From positions 186,001 to 250,000 of the forward strand of contig NZ_FOKM01000007.1 of the NCBI RefSeq assembly GCF_900111905.1: DNA of 64,000 nucleotides, in the 5' to 3' direction. Positions 21,851 through 31,100 of the stretch are shown here, in pieces. Under the pieces are notes generated by a model that was not told the origin of the DNA, ran no database searches, and worked only from the letters and a program-made list of their open reading frames with translations. Numbering within the stretch: position 1 is the stretch's first letter; each line of letters begins with the position of its first letter. The position numbers and the translations under genes were made by a program. The stretch comes from Rhizobium sp. NFR07 (GTDB taxonomy: Bacteria > Pseudomonadota > Alphaproteobacteria > Rhizobiales > Rhizobiaceae).

Positions 21851-22722
21851 CAGTTTGCCCCCGTTTCGAGCATTCGCCGGCGGCTCTCGAGCACGGCATC
21901 CGCCATCTTCAGCGCATCGAGATTTCCGGACACGTTATGGACGCGGAATATCGTCGCCCCTGCCAGCCGCAGCATCGCCGTCGTCGCCGCCGTGGCGAAA
22001 TCCCGCTCGGCGGGCACCTCGCGCGATGCAAGCGCTCCGACGAAACGCTTCCTCGATGTTCCGACTAGAAGCGGAAAGCCGAGCCCGTGAAGTTCCCCAA
22101 GCCGCGCCATCAGGTCAATGTCGTTGACCTGGCTGGCGACGAAGCCGAAACCGGGATCAAGCACGATCGCCTCTTCGGCTACGCCCGCCGCCTTCGCGGT
22201 ATCGAGCGAGCGCGTCAGAAACGTCATCTCGTCTGCGACGATATCGGGATGGTGATCGTCCCGCCCGCGGGCGGTGTACATGATACAGACACCGGCGCCG
22301 GTCTGCGCAACGACACCGGCCATGGCCGGATCATGCCGCAGTCCCCAGACGTCGTTGATGATATGGGCCCCCGCCTCGACAGCGAGTTTTGCGGTTTCGG
22401 CACGGTAGGTATCGATCGAGATCAGCGCATCGGTTTCCCCGCGTAGCCGCTCGATCACCGGCAATACCCGATCCTGCTCCTCGGCCGCGCTGACAGGCGC
22501 AGCACCCGGTCGCGTCGATTCACCTCCGATATCAACGATGCCGGCTCCCTCGGCGATACAGGTCAGTCCATGAGCGACCGCTCGATCGACATCGTCAAAG
22601 CGGCCACCATCGGAAAAGCTGTCGGGTGTGACATTGACGATCGCCATGATGTGGCTGTTCGTCCCGAGCGCCAGCTTTCGCCCATGCGCCAGGCGCCAGG
22701 TGCTGTTGCGCGATGATGTCAC
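21850..22722 (-). CDS. folP: Dihydropteroate synthase
   Basis: About 290 residues, joining the pterin pyrophosphate to p-aminobenzoate; it is the target of sulfonamides. Signatures are IMAIVNVTPDSFSDGG, DIGGESTRPGA, the IINDVWG segment and the C-terminal RVHNV. The frame stays open far upstream to 22920, but that extension overlaps the divergent DUF922 gene and does not resemble DHPS. A GTG at 22722 gives a normal-length protein; the ribosome binding site there is weak, so the exact start is uncertain. Confidence 0.95.
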   Translation of the reverse strand: MTSSRNSTWRLAHGRKLALGTNSHIMAIVNVTPDSFSDGGRFDDVDRAVAHGLTCIAEGAGIVDIGGESTRPGAAPVSAAEEQDRVLPVIERLRGETDALISIDTYRAETAKLAVEAGAHIINDVWGLRHDPAMAGVVAQTGAGVCIMYTARGRDDHHPDIVADEMTFLTRSLDTAKAAGVAEEAIVLDPGFGFVASQVNDIDLMARLGELHGLGFPLLVGTSRKRFVGALASREVPAERDFATAATTAMLRLAGATIFRVHNVSGNLDALKMADAVLESRRRMLETGAN

Positions 22723-22828
22723 CGGCCATCCATCTTTCTGAAAGTAACGCAATTTTGGCTGCCTCTGTGTTGCGCTTGCCGTGGCTATGCCCCAAGCTTG
22801 GGTGAAGTTCAACGTACCAGGTTCGAGA

Positions 22829-23449
22829 ATGTTATTGATGCGCAGGGTCCGCCGGTTTTTCGGCGCAGCTTGTCTCCTCTGCGTGATCCCGTTGGCGGCC
22901 CATGCCGAACCTGTCATCACGAAGACCTATTCCTACTTCCGTATCGGTGGCCGCACGGCCGAGGATCTCGATCGCGAACTCGAGCGTCGCGGGCCTGTGA
23001 CGCACACCACCGGCCATCGCCATCCCGGCGCGACCGAGATCAAGTTCGGCGGCGAGGTCACCTATATCGAACGCGGTGGACGGTGTTCGGTCGGCGGCGC
23101 CAAGGTGACTTTGCGCACCAACATCATCCTGCCCCGCTGGAGCAACCAGAGACGCGCAGCAAAGGACCTGCGCTTCATCTGGGATACGCTGTCGGCCGAT
23201 ATCAAGCGCCACGAGGAACGCCACGCCGAAATCGCCCGCAATTATGCCCGCAGGCTCGAACGCGAACTGCTCGGTCTTCCAAGCCGGCGCAATTGCGACG
23301 ACGTCGAAGCCCTTGTGTCGGATCTGACCAAAACCATGCTTGCAGAACACGATGCGCAGCAGGTCCGTTTCGACCGGGTGGAGGCAAAGAATTTCGACGC
23401 CCGCATGACGCGCCTTCTTAAATACCGCATCGACCAGCGCATCGACTGA
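22829..23449 (+). CDS. DUF922 putative secreted zinc-dependent protease
   Basis: A 206-residue protein with an N-terminal signal peptide (RRFFGAACLLCVIPLAAHA) and a mature domain matching DUF922. The HEERH element in RHEERHAEIAR fits the HExxH zinc-binding protease motif. It also carries the beta-rich TYSYFRIGG and GEVTYIERGGRC segments and a disulfide-capable cysteine pair. A periplasmic metallopeptidase activity is predicted but not proven for the family. The start at 22829 is chosen because the signal peptide begins there; an earlier in-frame ATG at 22781 adds residues that hide it. It diverges from folP. Confidence 0.8.
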   Translation: MLLMRRVRRFFGAACLLCVIPLAAHAEPVITKTYSYFRIGGRTAEDLDRELERRGPVTHTTGHRHPGATEIKFGGEVTYIERGGRCSVGGAKVTLRTNIILPRWSNQRRAAKDLRFIWDTLSADIKRHEERHAEIARNYARRLERELLGLPSRRNCDDVEALVSDLTKTMLAEHDAQQVRFDRVEAKNFDARMTRLLKYRIDQRID

Positions 23450-23521
23450 TCAAACCTTTCATCCACGACGCCCGAAGCTTGCGCAAGACTTGCACAGGCG
23501 CCGGTGAATGATGGATTAATT

Positions 23522-23537
23522 ATTAGAATATTCTAAT
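23522..23537. promoter_or_regulatory. Perfect 16-bp AT-rich palindrome, candidate operator
   Basis: ATTAGAATATTCTAAT is fully self-complementary. It lies in a non-coding stretch, 72 bases after the DUF922 stop and upstream of the candidate sRNA. AT-rich palindromes of this size are typical of dimeric repressors such as the ArsR or MarR families. No regulator gene lies beside it. Confidence 0.4.
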
Positions 23538-23599
23538 TGAATTGTTCCGGCTATTTATTGGACGTTGATGCCGGATTCTGACGGTCATCGGATATCCGC

Positions 23600-23775
23600 A
23601 GCCGTCCCATACAAGGCAGCCTGGAGCGCGGAAGATATACAGGTCCGCGCAGATATGAATTGCCTCGCGTTCCCCCCCGGCGCGTGTTGAAGGCCTGCAG
23701 GCGCTCCCTCCCGCGCCTGCGCGCCATGCGCCCGCCTCGCCTCGCTCGCACGCCTGCGGCGAGGCATTTTTTTGG
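23600..23775 (+). ncRNA. Candidate trans-acting small RNA with three stem-loops
   Basis: This non-coding stretch holds three consecutive perfect hairpins on the plus strand. They are GCGCGGA/TCCGCGC (23626-23650), GCAGGCGC/GCGCCTGC (23697-23720) with an eight-base pyrimidine loop TCCCTCCC, and a terminator stem GCCTCGCC/GGCGAGGC (23734-23765) followed by seven T residues. A C-run (TTCCCCCCC) lies unpaired between hairpins 1 and 2. CU-rich loops that can pair with Shine-Dalgarno sequences are a hallmark of several rhizobial sRNA families. The 5' end is unknown; the start given is approximate. It could instead be the 3' UTR of the DUF922 gene. Confidence 0.5.
23734..23773 (+). terminator. Strong intrinsic terminator closing the candidate sRNA
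   Basis: An eight-base GC stem (23734-23741 with 23758-23765) is followed by a T run at 23767-23773. It functions only on the plus strand, although the adjacent ferredoxin gene is on the minus strand, so it must end a plus-strand transcript that starts upstream. Confidence 0.8.
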
Positions 23776-23792
23776 GTGACGACCAGGAAAGC

Positions 23793-24113
23793 TTAGGCCT
23801 GGCGCTCCGGCACGTTGACCACGAGGCCATCGAGATCGGCCTTGATCTTGATCTGACAGGAAAGCCTGGACGTCGGCCGGACGTCGAAGGCGAAGTCCAG
23901 CATATCCTCTTCCATGGCAGCCGGCGGGCCGACCTTTTCGGTCCAGGCCTCGTCGACATAGACATGACAGGTGGCACAGGCACAGGCGCCGCCGCATTCG
24001 GCTTCTATACCGGGCACGGAATTGCGCACGGCATTCTCCATCACCGTCGAACCGTTATCCGCGTCGAGTTCGAAGCGAGTTCCGTCGAAGGCTACGATGG
24101 TCAATTTCGTCAT
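23793..24113 (-). CDS. 2Fe-2S ferredoxin (adrenodoxin/putidaredoxin type)
   Basis: A 106-residue ferredoxin with the cluster-binding cysteines in [15 protein letters not shown] and a fourth cysteine in RLSCQIKI. The spacing C-x5-C-x2-C matches vertebrate-type/FdVI ferredoxins. It transfers single electrons, for example to cytochrome P450s, heme A synthesis or Fe-S assembly. No partner oxidoreductase is adjacent, so the physiological acceptor is unknown. Length is normal. Confidence 0.93.
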   Translation of the reverse strand: MTKLTIVAFDGTRFELDADNGSTVMENAVRNSVPGIEAECGGACACATCHVYVDEAWTEKVGPPAAMEEDMLDFAFDVRPTSRLSCQIKIKADLDGLVVNVPERQA

Positions 24114-24355
24114 GATGGGAAAATCCGAGAGTTGGGGGAGAGACCGGCAAAGGTAGAGGCCTCGTAAAGAGCCGTCTCTGCCACCAAAATGCCCGGCCAG
24201 TCAATCGCGCTGGCGACGCCGGCTATGCTACCGACGCCGGGACGTCGTTTACCCAAGCCCCGGCGCGATCATACTGCGCGCCAGAAGCTCATATTGACAT
24301 GCTGAGAGGCCGTGTCTTCAGTTTCGGAAATCGGCAAGGATTCCAGTTCGCTGCC

Positions 24356-24730
24356 CTAGCGGCACAGTCCCATGATGAAATTGTCAGCTTCGATCACGGC
24401 GGAATGAACTGAAGCCAGCAGGCCCGCATCCTCCGGATTGGCTTCGAGGCGCTCGGCCCTGGCTGCGACAGTGAATGCGCCGACGGCCTTGGCTGCACCC
24501 TGCAGGCGGTGGGCGACGGCGGTCATGCGCGCCGCATCGGCGGTTACCATTTCCTGCACCAGCGCGCGGGCCTGGCGGGCAAACATCTGCAGCACTTCAG
24601 CCTCGAGCGCCTTGTCCCCCATCGTCTGGTTGGCCAGGTGGGCGAGATCCACGGGCCGCGACTGGGACGGACAGGATATCTTGTGGTTGTCGGGCGCCTC
24701 GAAAGCGATCTTCGCCGCTGCCATTGCCAT
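24356..24730 (-). CDS. HPt (histidine phosphotransfer) domain protein
   Basis: A 124-residue protein made of a single HPt four-helix domain. The candidate phosphoaccepting histidine is in VAHRLQGAAKAVGA, close to the HxLKGAA consensus. Stand-alone HPt proteins shuttle phosphate between hybrid kinases and response regulators. It is not ChpT, which is larger and has a kinase-like fold. It diverges from the growth-pole-ring gene across 468 bases. The hybrid kinase CckA is in the window but 10 kb away, so any connection is speculative. Confidence 0.82.
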   Translation of the reverse strand: MAMAAAKIAFEAPDNHKISCPSQSRPVDLAHLANQTMGDKALEAEVLQMFARQARALVQEMVTADAARMTAVAHRLQGAAKAVGAFTVAARAERLEANPEDAGLLASVHSAVIEADNFIMGLCR

Positions 24731-25198
24731 TTGCTCGTTCCCTTGCTTTATAGTGTTGCCTTGTCCGGATCATCCGGCCGAGCCATGGCTATCCCGTTAA
24801 ATTTCGGCACAATCGCGGCGCAAATCTTCGCGAATGGTTAATTTGCGTTAAACTCCCGTGATCACAGGGATTTCGCCCGAAAACATGGTTTAATTCCTGT
24901 TAACAAGCAACCGACCGCCGTGCCATCCAAGGCCGATTCAATTGTACCCAATGCACAGATGTGCCACTACAGTACGGTTTAGTCGGCTGTCTGAGACACC
25001 TGGCGGCCGGTGTCGGAGGAATGGTAAGCTTTCATTATCTTCCGTTTGAAAGAACGGCTCTCCGACTGGAACATGAATGGGCAATTGGGCTTGCCGTGAG
25101 GCATCTCGATTTCCCCCAAGAGTATCCCGCTGTTTCGCTCTGCAGGCGGCAGCACGTAGAGCGGGGTGCCGGGCGAGTATGTAACGAGGCGTAACCGC
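24731..25198. other. 468-base divergent intergenic region between the HPt gene and gpr
   Basis: No convincing gene is present. It contains ATGGTTAA at 24834-24841 (reverse complement of the rhizobial CtrA half-site TTAACCAT) and two spaced TTAA pairs (around 24838-24851 and 24890-24904) with spacing one base short of the full CtrA consensus. It probably carries the promoters and a long leader for gpr. A 77-codon open frame at 24961-25194 has no family resemblance and is not called. Confidence 0.5.
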
Positions 25199-28100
25199 AT
25201 GGCGAAGAACACCAGCAGTGAATCGATCGACGAGACTGCATTCCAGGCATTGGAAGATGCGCTGAAGATCGACTTCAACGAAGAGACGCCCCGCGAGAAG
25301 TCCGCACCACCTGCCTCGGAGGCCAGAGTGTCAGACACGTCACGTACCCGCCCTGCCCGCTCCCGCCAGCCCCAGGCAGAGCCCGCACGTCCTGCCGCAG
25401 AACAGGCGCCACGTCAGCCGAGCTTCGAGCCGGCCAATGACGCAGGCCGCCGCAACCCGGCATCCATCCTGCGCTCTCTGGATGGCGGCTCGATGCGCGG
25501 AGCGATCCGCAATGCACTGATCATGTCCGTCCTTTGGGCGATTGCCGGTATCGGCCTCGGCCAGCTCATCTATGGCAACCAGCTCTGGCAGGTAAATTCC
25601 GTAGCCGGCGTCCTTGCCGCACCGGGTCTCGTCGCTCTTGCGGCCGGCATTCTTCTGCCGATCCTGCTTTTCTTCGCCTTCACAATCATGATGGCCCGCG
25701 CCCAGGACCTGCGCAATGCCGCCCGCTCCATGGCCGAGGTTGCCTTGCGCCTGTCCGAGCCGGAAACGATCGCCTCCGAACGCATCATGAGCGTCGGCCA
25801 GGCGGTGCGCCGCGAAGTGTCCGCCATGAACGAAGGCATCGAGCGCACCATCGCCCGTGCCGCCGAACTGGAGACGCTCGTGCATTCCGAAGTGAATGCG
25901 CTCGAGCGCAGCTATACCGACAACGAGCTGCGCGTCCGCGGCCTTGTCCAGGAACTCGGCTCCGAACGGGACGCCATCGTCAATCATGCCGAGCGCATCC
26001 GCTCGTCGATCGTCGGTGCCCACGACCAGTTGAAGGAAGAGCTGTCGCTCGCCACCGAGGAAATCTCGATCCGTCTCGCGACATCAGGCGAGGCCTTCGC
26101 CTCGATGATCGACATGCGCGCCGCCTCCCTCATGGAGAAGTCCGACGCTGCCGGCGATGCCATCGCATCGCTGCTTGCCGCGAAGACGGAAGGCCTCATC
26201 GACACTCTGACCACGTCGGGTATCGCCCTTTCGACCGAATTCGACATGCGCCTCGAAAGCCTCGGCTCTACGCTCAGCGATCGCGGCAACGCGATCCTCA
26301 GCGAATTCGAGACCCGCGCGTCGACCCTCGACGCCAATACCGACAAGCTCAACGCCGCGCTGGCCGACCGCACGCGCCAGCTGAACGAAACCCTGCTGGC
26401 CCGTACCCGCGAGATCACCGAGGGGCTTTCAAACAGCGAGCGCACCCTGACCGGCTCGCTCGACGGCATCCTGTCGAGCCTCAACCACTCGCTCGACGAA
26501 CGCGGCGCGTCCTTCCGCCAGAGCCTGCAGAGCGCGTCCGACGATGCCATCATGGATATGGACCTGCGTTCCGGCCTGTTCGAAGACCGTTTCCAGGCGA
26601 CCGTCGGCCAGCTCAGCACCACTTTCGACGAAGGCCTCACGCAGTTCGCTACAGCCTTCGATCAGCGTGCCGGCAGCCTCGACAGCAAGCTTATGGAAAG
26701 CCTCGCACGCATCAATGAGACCGTCGCTGGCGGCTCCGATGCTATCGAAGGCATCCTCTCGACCAGCATCGAGCGCATCGGCAACGCGCTGACCGACCAG
26801 CAGTTTGCAATCGCGACGACGCTCGGAACCGGCCAGGAAGTGCTTGATTCCATGCTGGAAAGCCGCTCGAAGGAATTCTCCGACGCGCTTGCCGCCCGCA
26901 GCAGCGACATCGCGGGCGCCTTCGGCGATGCCCATAACAAGATCGACATGGTCATGGCGGCCCGCGGCGGCGAGATCTCCGCCAGCCTCGCCGACAGCCA
27001 GAAGCGTTTCGAAGACAGCATTTCGAGCCGCACCGCTGCGATCATCGAATCCGTCACCGACAGTCATGAGCGCTTCGCCGGCGCTGTCGACGAGAAGGCA
27101 TCCGCCCTTCAGTCTCTGATGGCCGACACGCCGGACCGCCTCGCCTCGATCCTCGACACGAAGAGCGAAGCCATCGCCCGTGCGCTTTCCGAAAGCGAAC
27201 TGCGCCTGACCGACGAGATGGATCGCCGCGCGACCGCGCTCGACACCACCTTGGCGTCCAACCGCGACCGGCTCTCCGAAATCCTCGACGACAAGTCGAT
27301 GGAGATCGCAACCTCGATCTCCCTGCACGAAGATCGTCTCAACACCACGCTCAACGAGCACGCGACGAGCCTCGTCAAGACGGTCTCGGAAGCCGATACG
27401 CGCCTGGAAGAAGCCTTCGCCAAGCGTGCCGATGTCATCCGCGACGCCTTTGCCGATAACCAGCTCAATCTCGACATCTCGCTTGAAAGCCGCACTGCGG
27501 AACTTGCTCGCCTGCTCGAACAGGGTGGCGATCGCCTTGAGCAGACCGTCAGTGGCGCAGCGACGCGAATCGAAGACTCCTTCGACAAGCGTGCCGAAAT
27601 CATCCGCGACGCCTTCGCGGACAACCAGCTCAACCTCGACATCTCGCTCGAAAGCCGCACCTCTGAGCTCGCTCGCCTGCTCGACAATGGCAGCGACCGT
27701 CTCGAGCAGACCGTCGGTGGCGCAGCCGGTCGCATCGAGACTGCGCTCACCCAGGGCACCGATCGCTTCGATGCCACGATGGGCGACGGCCTACAGCGCA
27801 TGGAGACCTCGCTCGAGACCGCGCACCGCCAGATTTCCGACACGTTGACGGCCAATGGCGAAGTCCTGGGCGAAACCGTAGGCTCCGCGCATCTGCGTAT
27901 GGCCAACGTTCTCGGCGAAGCCAATCGCGACATTTCGGAAACGATCGACGCCGGCCACGACCGCCTGCGCACGACGCTGGATCAGCGCACCGGTCTGATC
28001 TCCGCGACCATTTCGGACGCCCAGGATCAGCTCGGCAACCTGCTGATGGACCAGGCCACTTCGATCGGCACGACCATTGCCTCCAGCGCCGGCATGCTTG

Positions 28101-31100
28101 AAATGTCGCTGGAAGGCCAGCAGGAAGCCCTGCGTGAGACGCTCGACAAGGCAAGCGAAACACTTGCCGGCAGCTTGCAGAACGATATCGGTTCCATCGC
28201 CGGCCAGATCAGCGATGCCGCCCGCGAAATCAGCCAGTCGACCGAAGCCTTCACCTCGCGCGTCGAACAGACCGTGGGCGGCGTCTCCACGGCGCTGAAC
28301 GACGCAGGCAACCGGATCGAAGTCACCTTCGGCGGCCTCGAAGACCGCATCCGCGGCGAAATCGGCAATGTCTCCGCAATGGTCGACAATGCCGGCAGCA
28401 ATCTTGCCGACACCCTCGGTGCTCGCACGGCCGACCTGGAGCGCGTATCGAACGCCGCAGCAGATCGCATCTCCGAAGTCGTCAGCAGCAGCAGCATGGG
28501 CATTGAGCTTGCCTCCAGCCAGGCTGCCGAGCACATCGCCCGTACGCTCAACGAGCAGACCGACGCTCTTCAGAACGCATCCAATGCCACGGCCGACCGC
28601 ATTTCGGAATCGGTGACCAGCAGCAGCATGGGTATCGAGCTCGCAGCCAGCGAAGCCGCCGAACACATTGCTCGTACGCTCAGCGAACAGACCGAAGCGC
28701 TCGAACGCGCTTCCAGCGCCACCGCCGACCGAATCTCAGAATCGGCAAGCAGCAGCAGCATGGGCATCGAGCTCGCCTCCAGCGAGGCCGCTGAACATAT
28801 CGCACGCACGCTCAATGAGCGCACCGACGCCCTCGAGCGCAGCAGTGCCGATGCGACGCTCCGCATCACGGAAACCCTCGACGGACGCACGGCTCATATC
28901 GAAGAACGCTTCGGCACCATGGACCGCGCGCTTTCGATCGGCCTCGACAACGTCTCGAAGACGATCGAAGGCAAGGCAGTTGGCCTCGCTGCATCGCTCC
29001 GTGACGCGGTCTCGACCGCCGCACATCAGATGGATGTGGAAGCCAACCGGTCTGCCGAAGCCCTTACCCGCGCCGGTTCCGAGTTCACCAACGAGCTCAA
29101 CAACCGCAACACCGAGTTCACCCGGGCCATCGAGGAGCGCAGCAACGAGATCGTCGGCCGCATTTCCGAGACGCAGAACCGTCTCGCCGGCCAGGCTGCA
29201 ACTGTCGCCCAGGCATTCTCCGAGGCCGGCAGCGCGATCGTCAGCAAGGTCGCCGAAGCCGACAAGCTGGTGAAGCAGCAGGTGGACGCAATTTCGGCCG
29301 CCCTCGGCGAAGCCGAGACGACGCTCGATTCTCGCGGCCAGTCGATCCGCGCCACCCTGACGGACACGGCCGGTGACCTTGGCCAGGCCATGGATGCGGT
29401 TGACCGTGCGCTCGCCGCCCGCGGCGACGCCATCCGCACGGCTCTCGACAGCCGCTCGCGCGATCTCAACTCCATGCTGTCGAGCCGCTCGGAAGAGCTG
29501 TCGCGACTGCTGGACGAGAAAGCCAAGCCGCTGGTCGAAGCTTATGCCGAGACCGGCCGCACAGCTGCGGAACAGCTCGCCAATGCCGCCCAGGAAACCT
29601 CGGCCCGCATTCGCCAGGAAAATGCAGCGCTCGTCGATGCGATCGCAGCCCGTGCCAACGAAACGCTGGCCGCCATCGGTCAGCGCAGCGAGGCCGCATC
29701 GCAAATGATGCGCGGCGCCGAGCAGAGCCTGCTCTCCAATGTCGACGGCATCATCGAGCGCCTGTCGCACAGCAACGTGAACATTGCCTCGCTCGTCGAA
29801 CAGGCTGCCGACCAGCTCGCCGCAGCCGACCAGAAACTCGACGACACGGCCGCCCGCTTCGCGCACTCGGCCGGCTCCGCTGCCGATCTCGTTTCCGGCT
29901 CCAGCCGCCTTTTGGAAAACAACATCGACCGCCTGGTCAACATTTCCGGCCAGACGCTCAGCCAGGTCGGTGGGATCGTTGGACGTTTCGAGGAACATTC
30001 CAAGGTTCTCGGCCAGGCGTCCGAACTTCTCGGCGCCGCTCAGTCCAACCTCGCCAGCACGCTGGATGAACGCCAGGATGCACTGCGCAGCCTCTCGGCC
30101 GGCCTCGTGAAGCGTTCGGACGAAATCGAGGCGACGCTGCGCCACCTGACAGGTCTCGTCGACGGTGCCTTCGAGCGTGCAGAAGAGCGCACCGCCCATG
30201 TCGGCGACAAGCTGCGTGACGGCCTCCAGGCCTCCTTTGCCGATATCGGCCGTCGCCTGGGCGAAACCCAGCAGCGCGCCGAACAGACCGCCAGCGCCAT
30301 GCGCGCAGCGCTTCTGGATGCCGGCGGCGAGGCCAATCGCGCCATCGAGGAAACCCTCTCCGACGCCGAACGGCGCGCCCGTGATCTCGCCGAGCAGATG
30401 CGCGGCAATCTCTCCGGCTCTCTCTCCGAGGTCGAGCGCGTCCTCGGTGAGGCTTCGCAGCGTTCGGACACGGCGGCAAACCAGCTGCGCGAAACGCTTC
30501 GCGTATCGGTCGAGGACGCTGTCGGCCGCTTCTCCGGCGCCACGGACGAAATCCGCCGTTCGGCCCAGGATATCCGCCAGGAACTCGATGCGACCCGCAC
30601 CGAACTGAAGCGCGGCGCCTTCGACCTGCCGGAAGAGGCAAAGGAGAGCGCGGCCGCCATGCGCCGTGCCGTCAGCGAGCAGATCAAGGCTCTCCAGGAA
30701 ATCTCGCAGCTCGTCGGCCGCTCGTCGCAGCAGCTCGAAGTCGCAGAGGCATCCCAGCCGAAGGCGCCAGCAGCGCCCGTGGCAACCCCGGTACGCCAGC
30801 CGCAGCCTTTGCCGCAGCCGCCCCAGCAGCAGGCGCCTCAGCAGCAAGTGCCCGTCCAGTCCGCCCCCGTTGCCCCGCGTAACGATCCCTACGGCGCAGG
30901 TCTTCTGCGTGGCGGCCTGTCGCTCGACAAGCCCGCCGCCCCATCATCCCCGATCCGTCCGGCACCCGAGCAGTCCGCTCAGGCTGGACAGACCGGCCAG
31001 GGTGGCTGGATCAGTGATCTCCTGCGCGGCGCATCGCGCGACGAGCAGCCCGAACAGGCACCGGCTCGCGCCCCTGCCCGCCCGGCTCCGGAAGCTGCGC

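Noticed and set aside
24114..24355. Possible tRNA or sRNA between the ferredoxin and HPt genes
   Set aside because: I see no T-loop GTTCRA consensus or cloverleaf and no terminator; only GC-rich partial dyads.
24961..25194. 77-codon open frame upstream of gpr
   Set aside because: No ribosome binding site, no family resemblance, and it ends within the gpr leader; more likely untranslated region.
28442..28837. 132-bp direct repeats as a possible CRISPR or minisatellite
   Set aside because: The repeats are longer than CRISPR repeats, without spacers, and stay in frame within gpr; they are protein repeats.
28736..30847. 703-codon open frame antisense to gpr
   Set aside because: It mirrors the repetitive helical gene; the translation is low-complexity without motifs.
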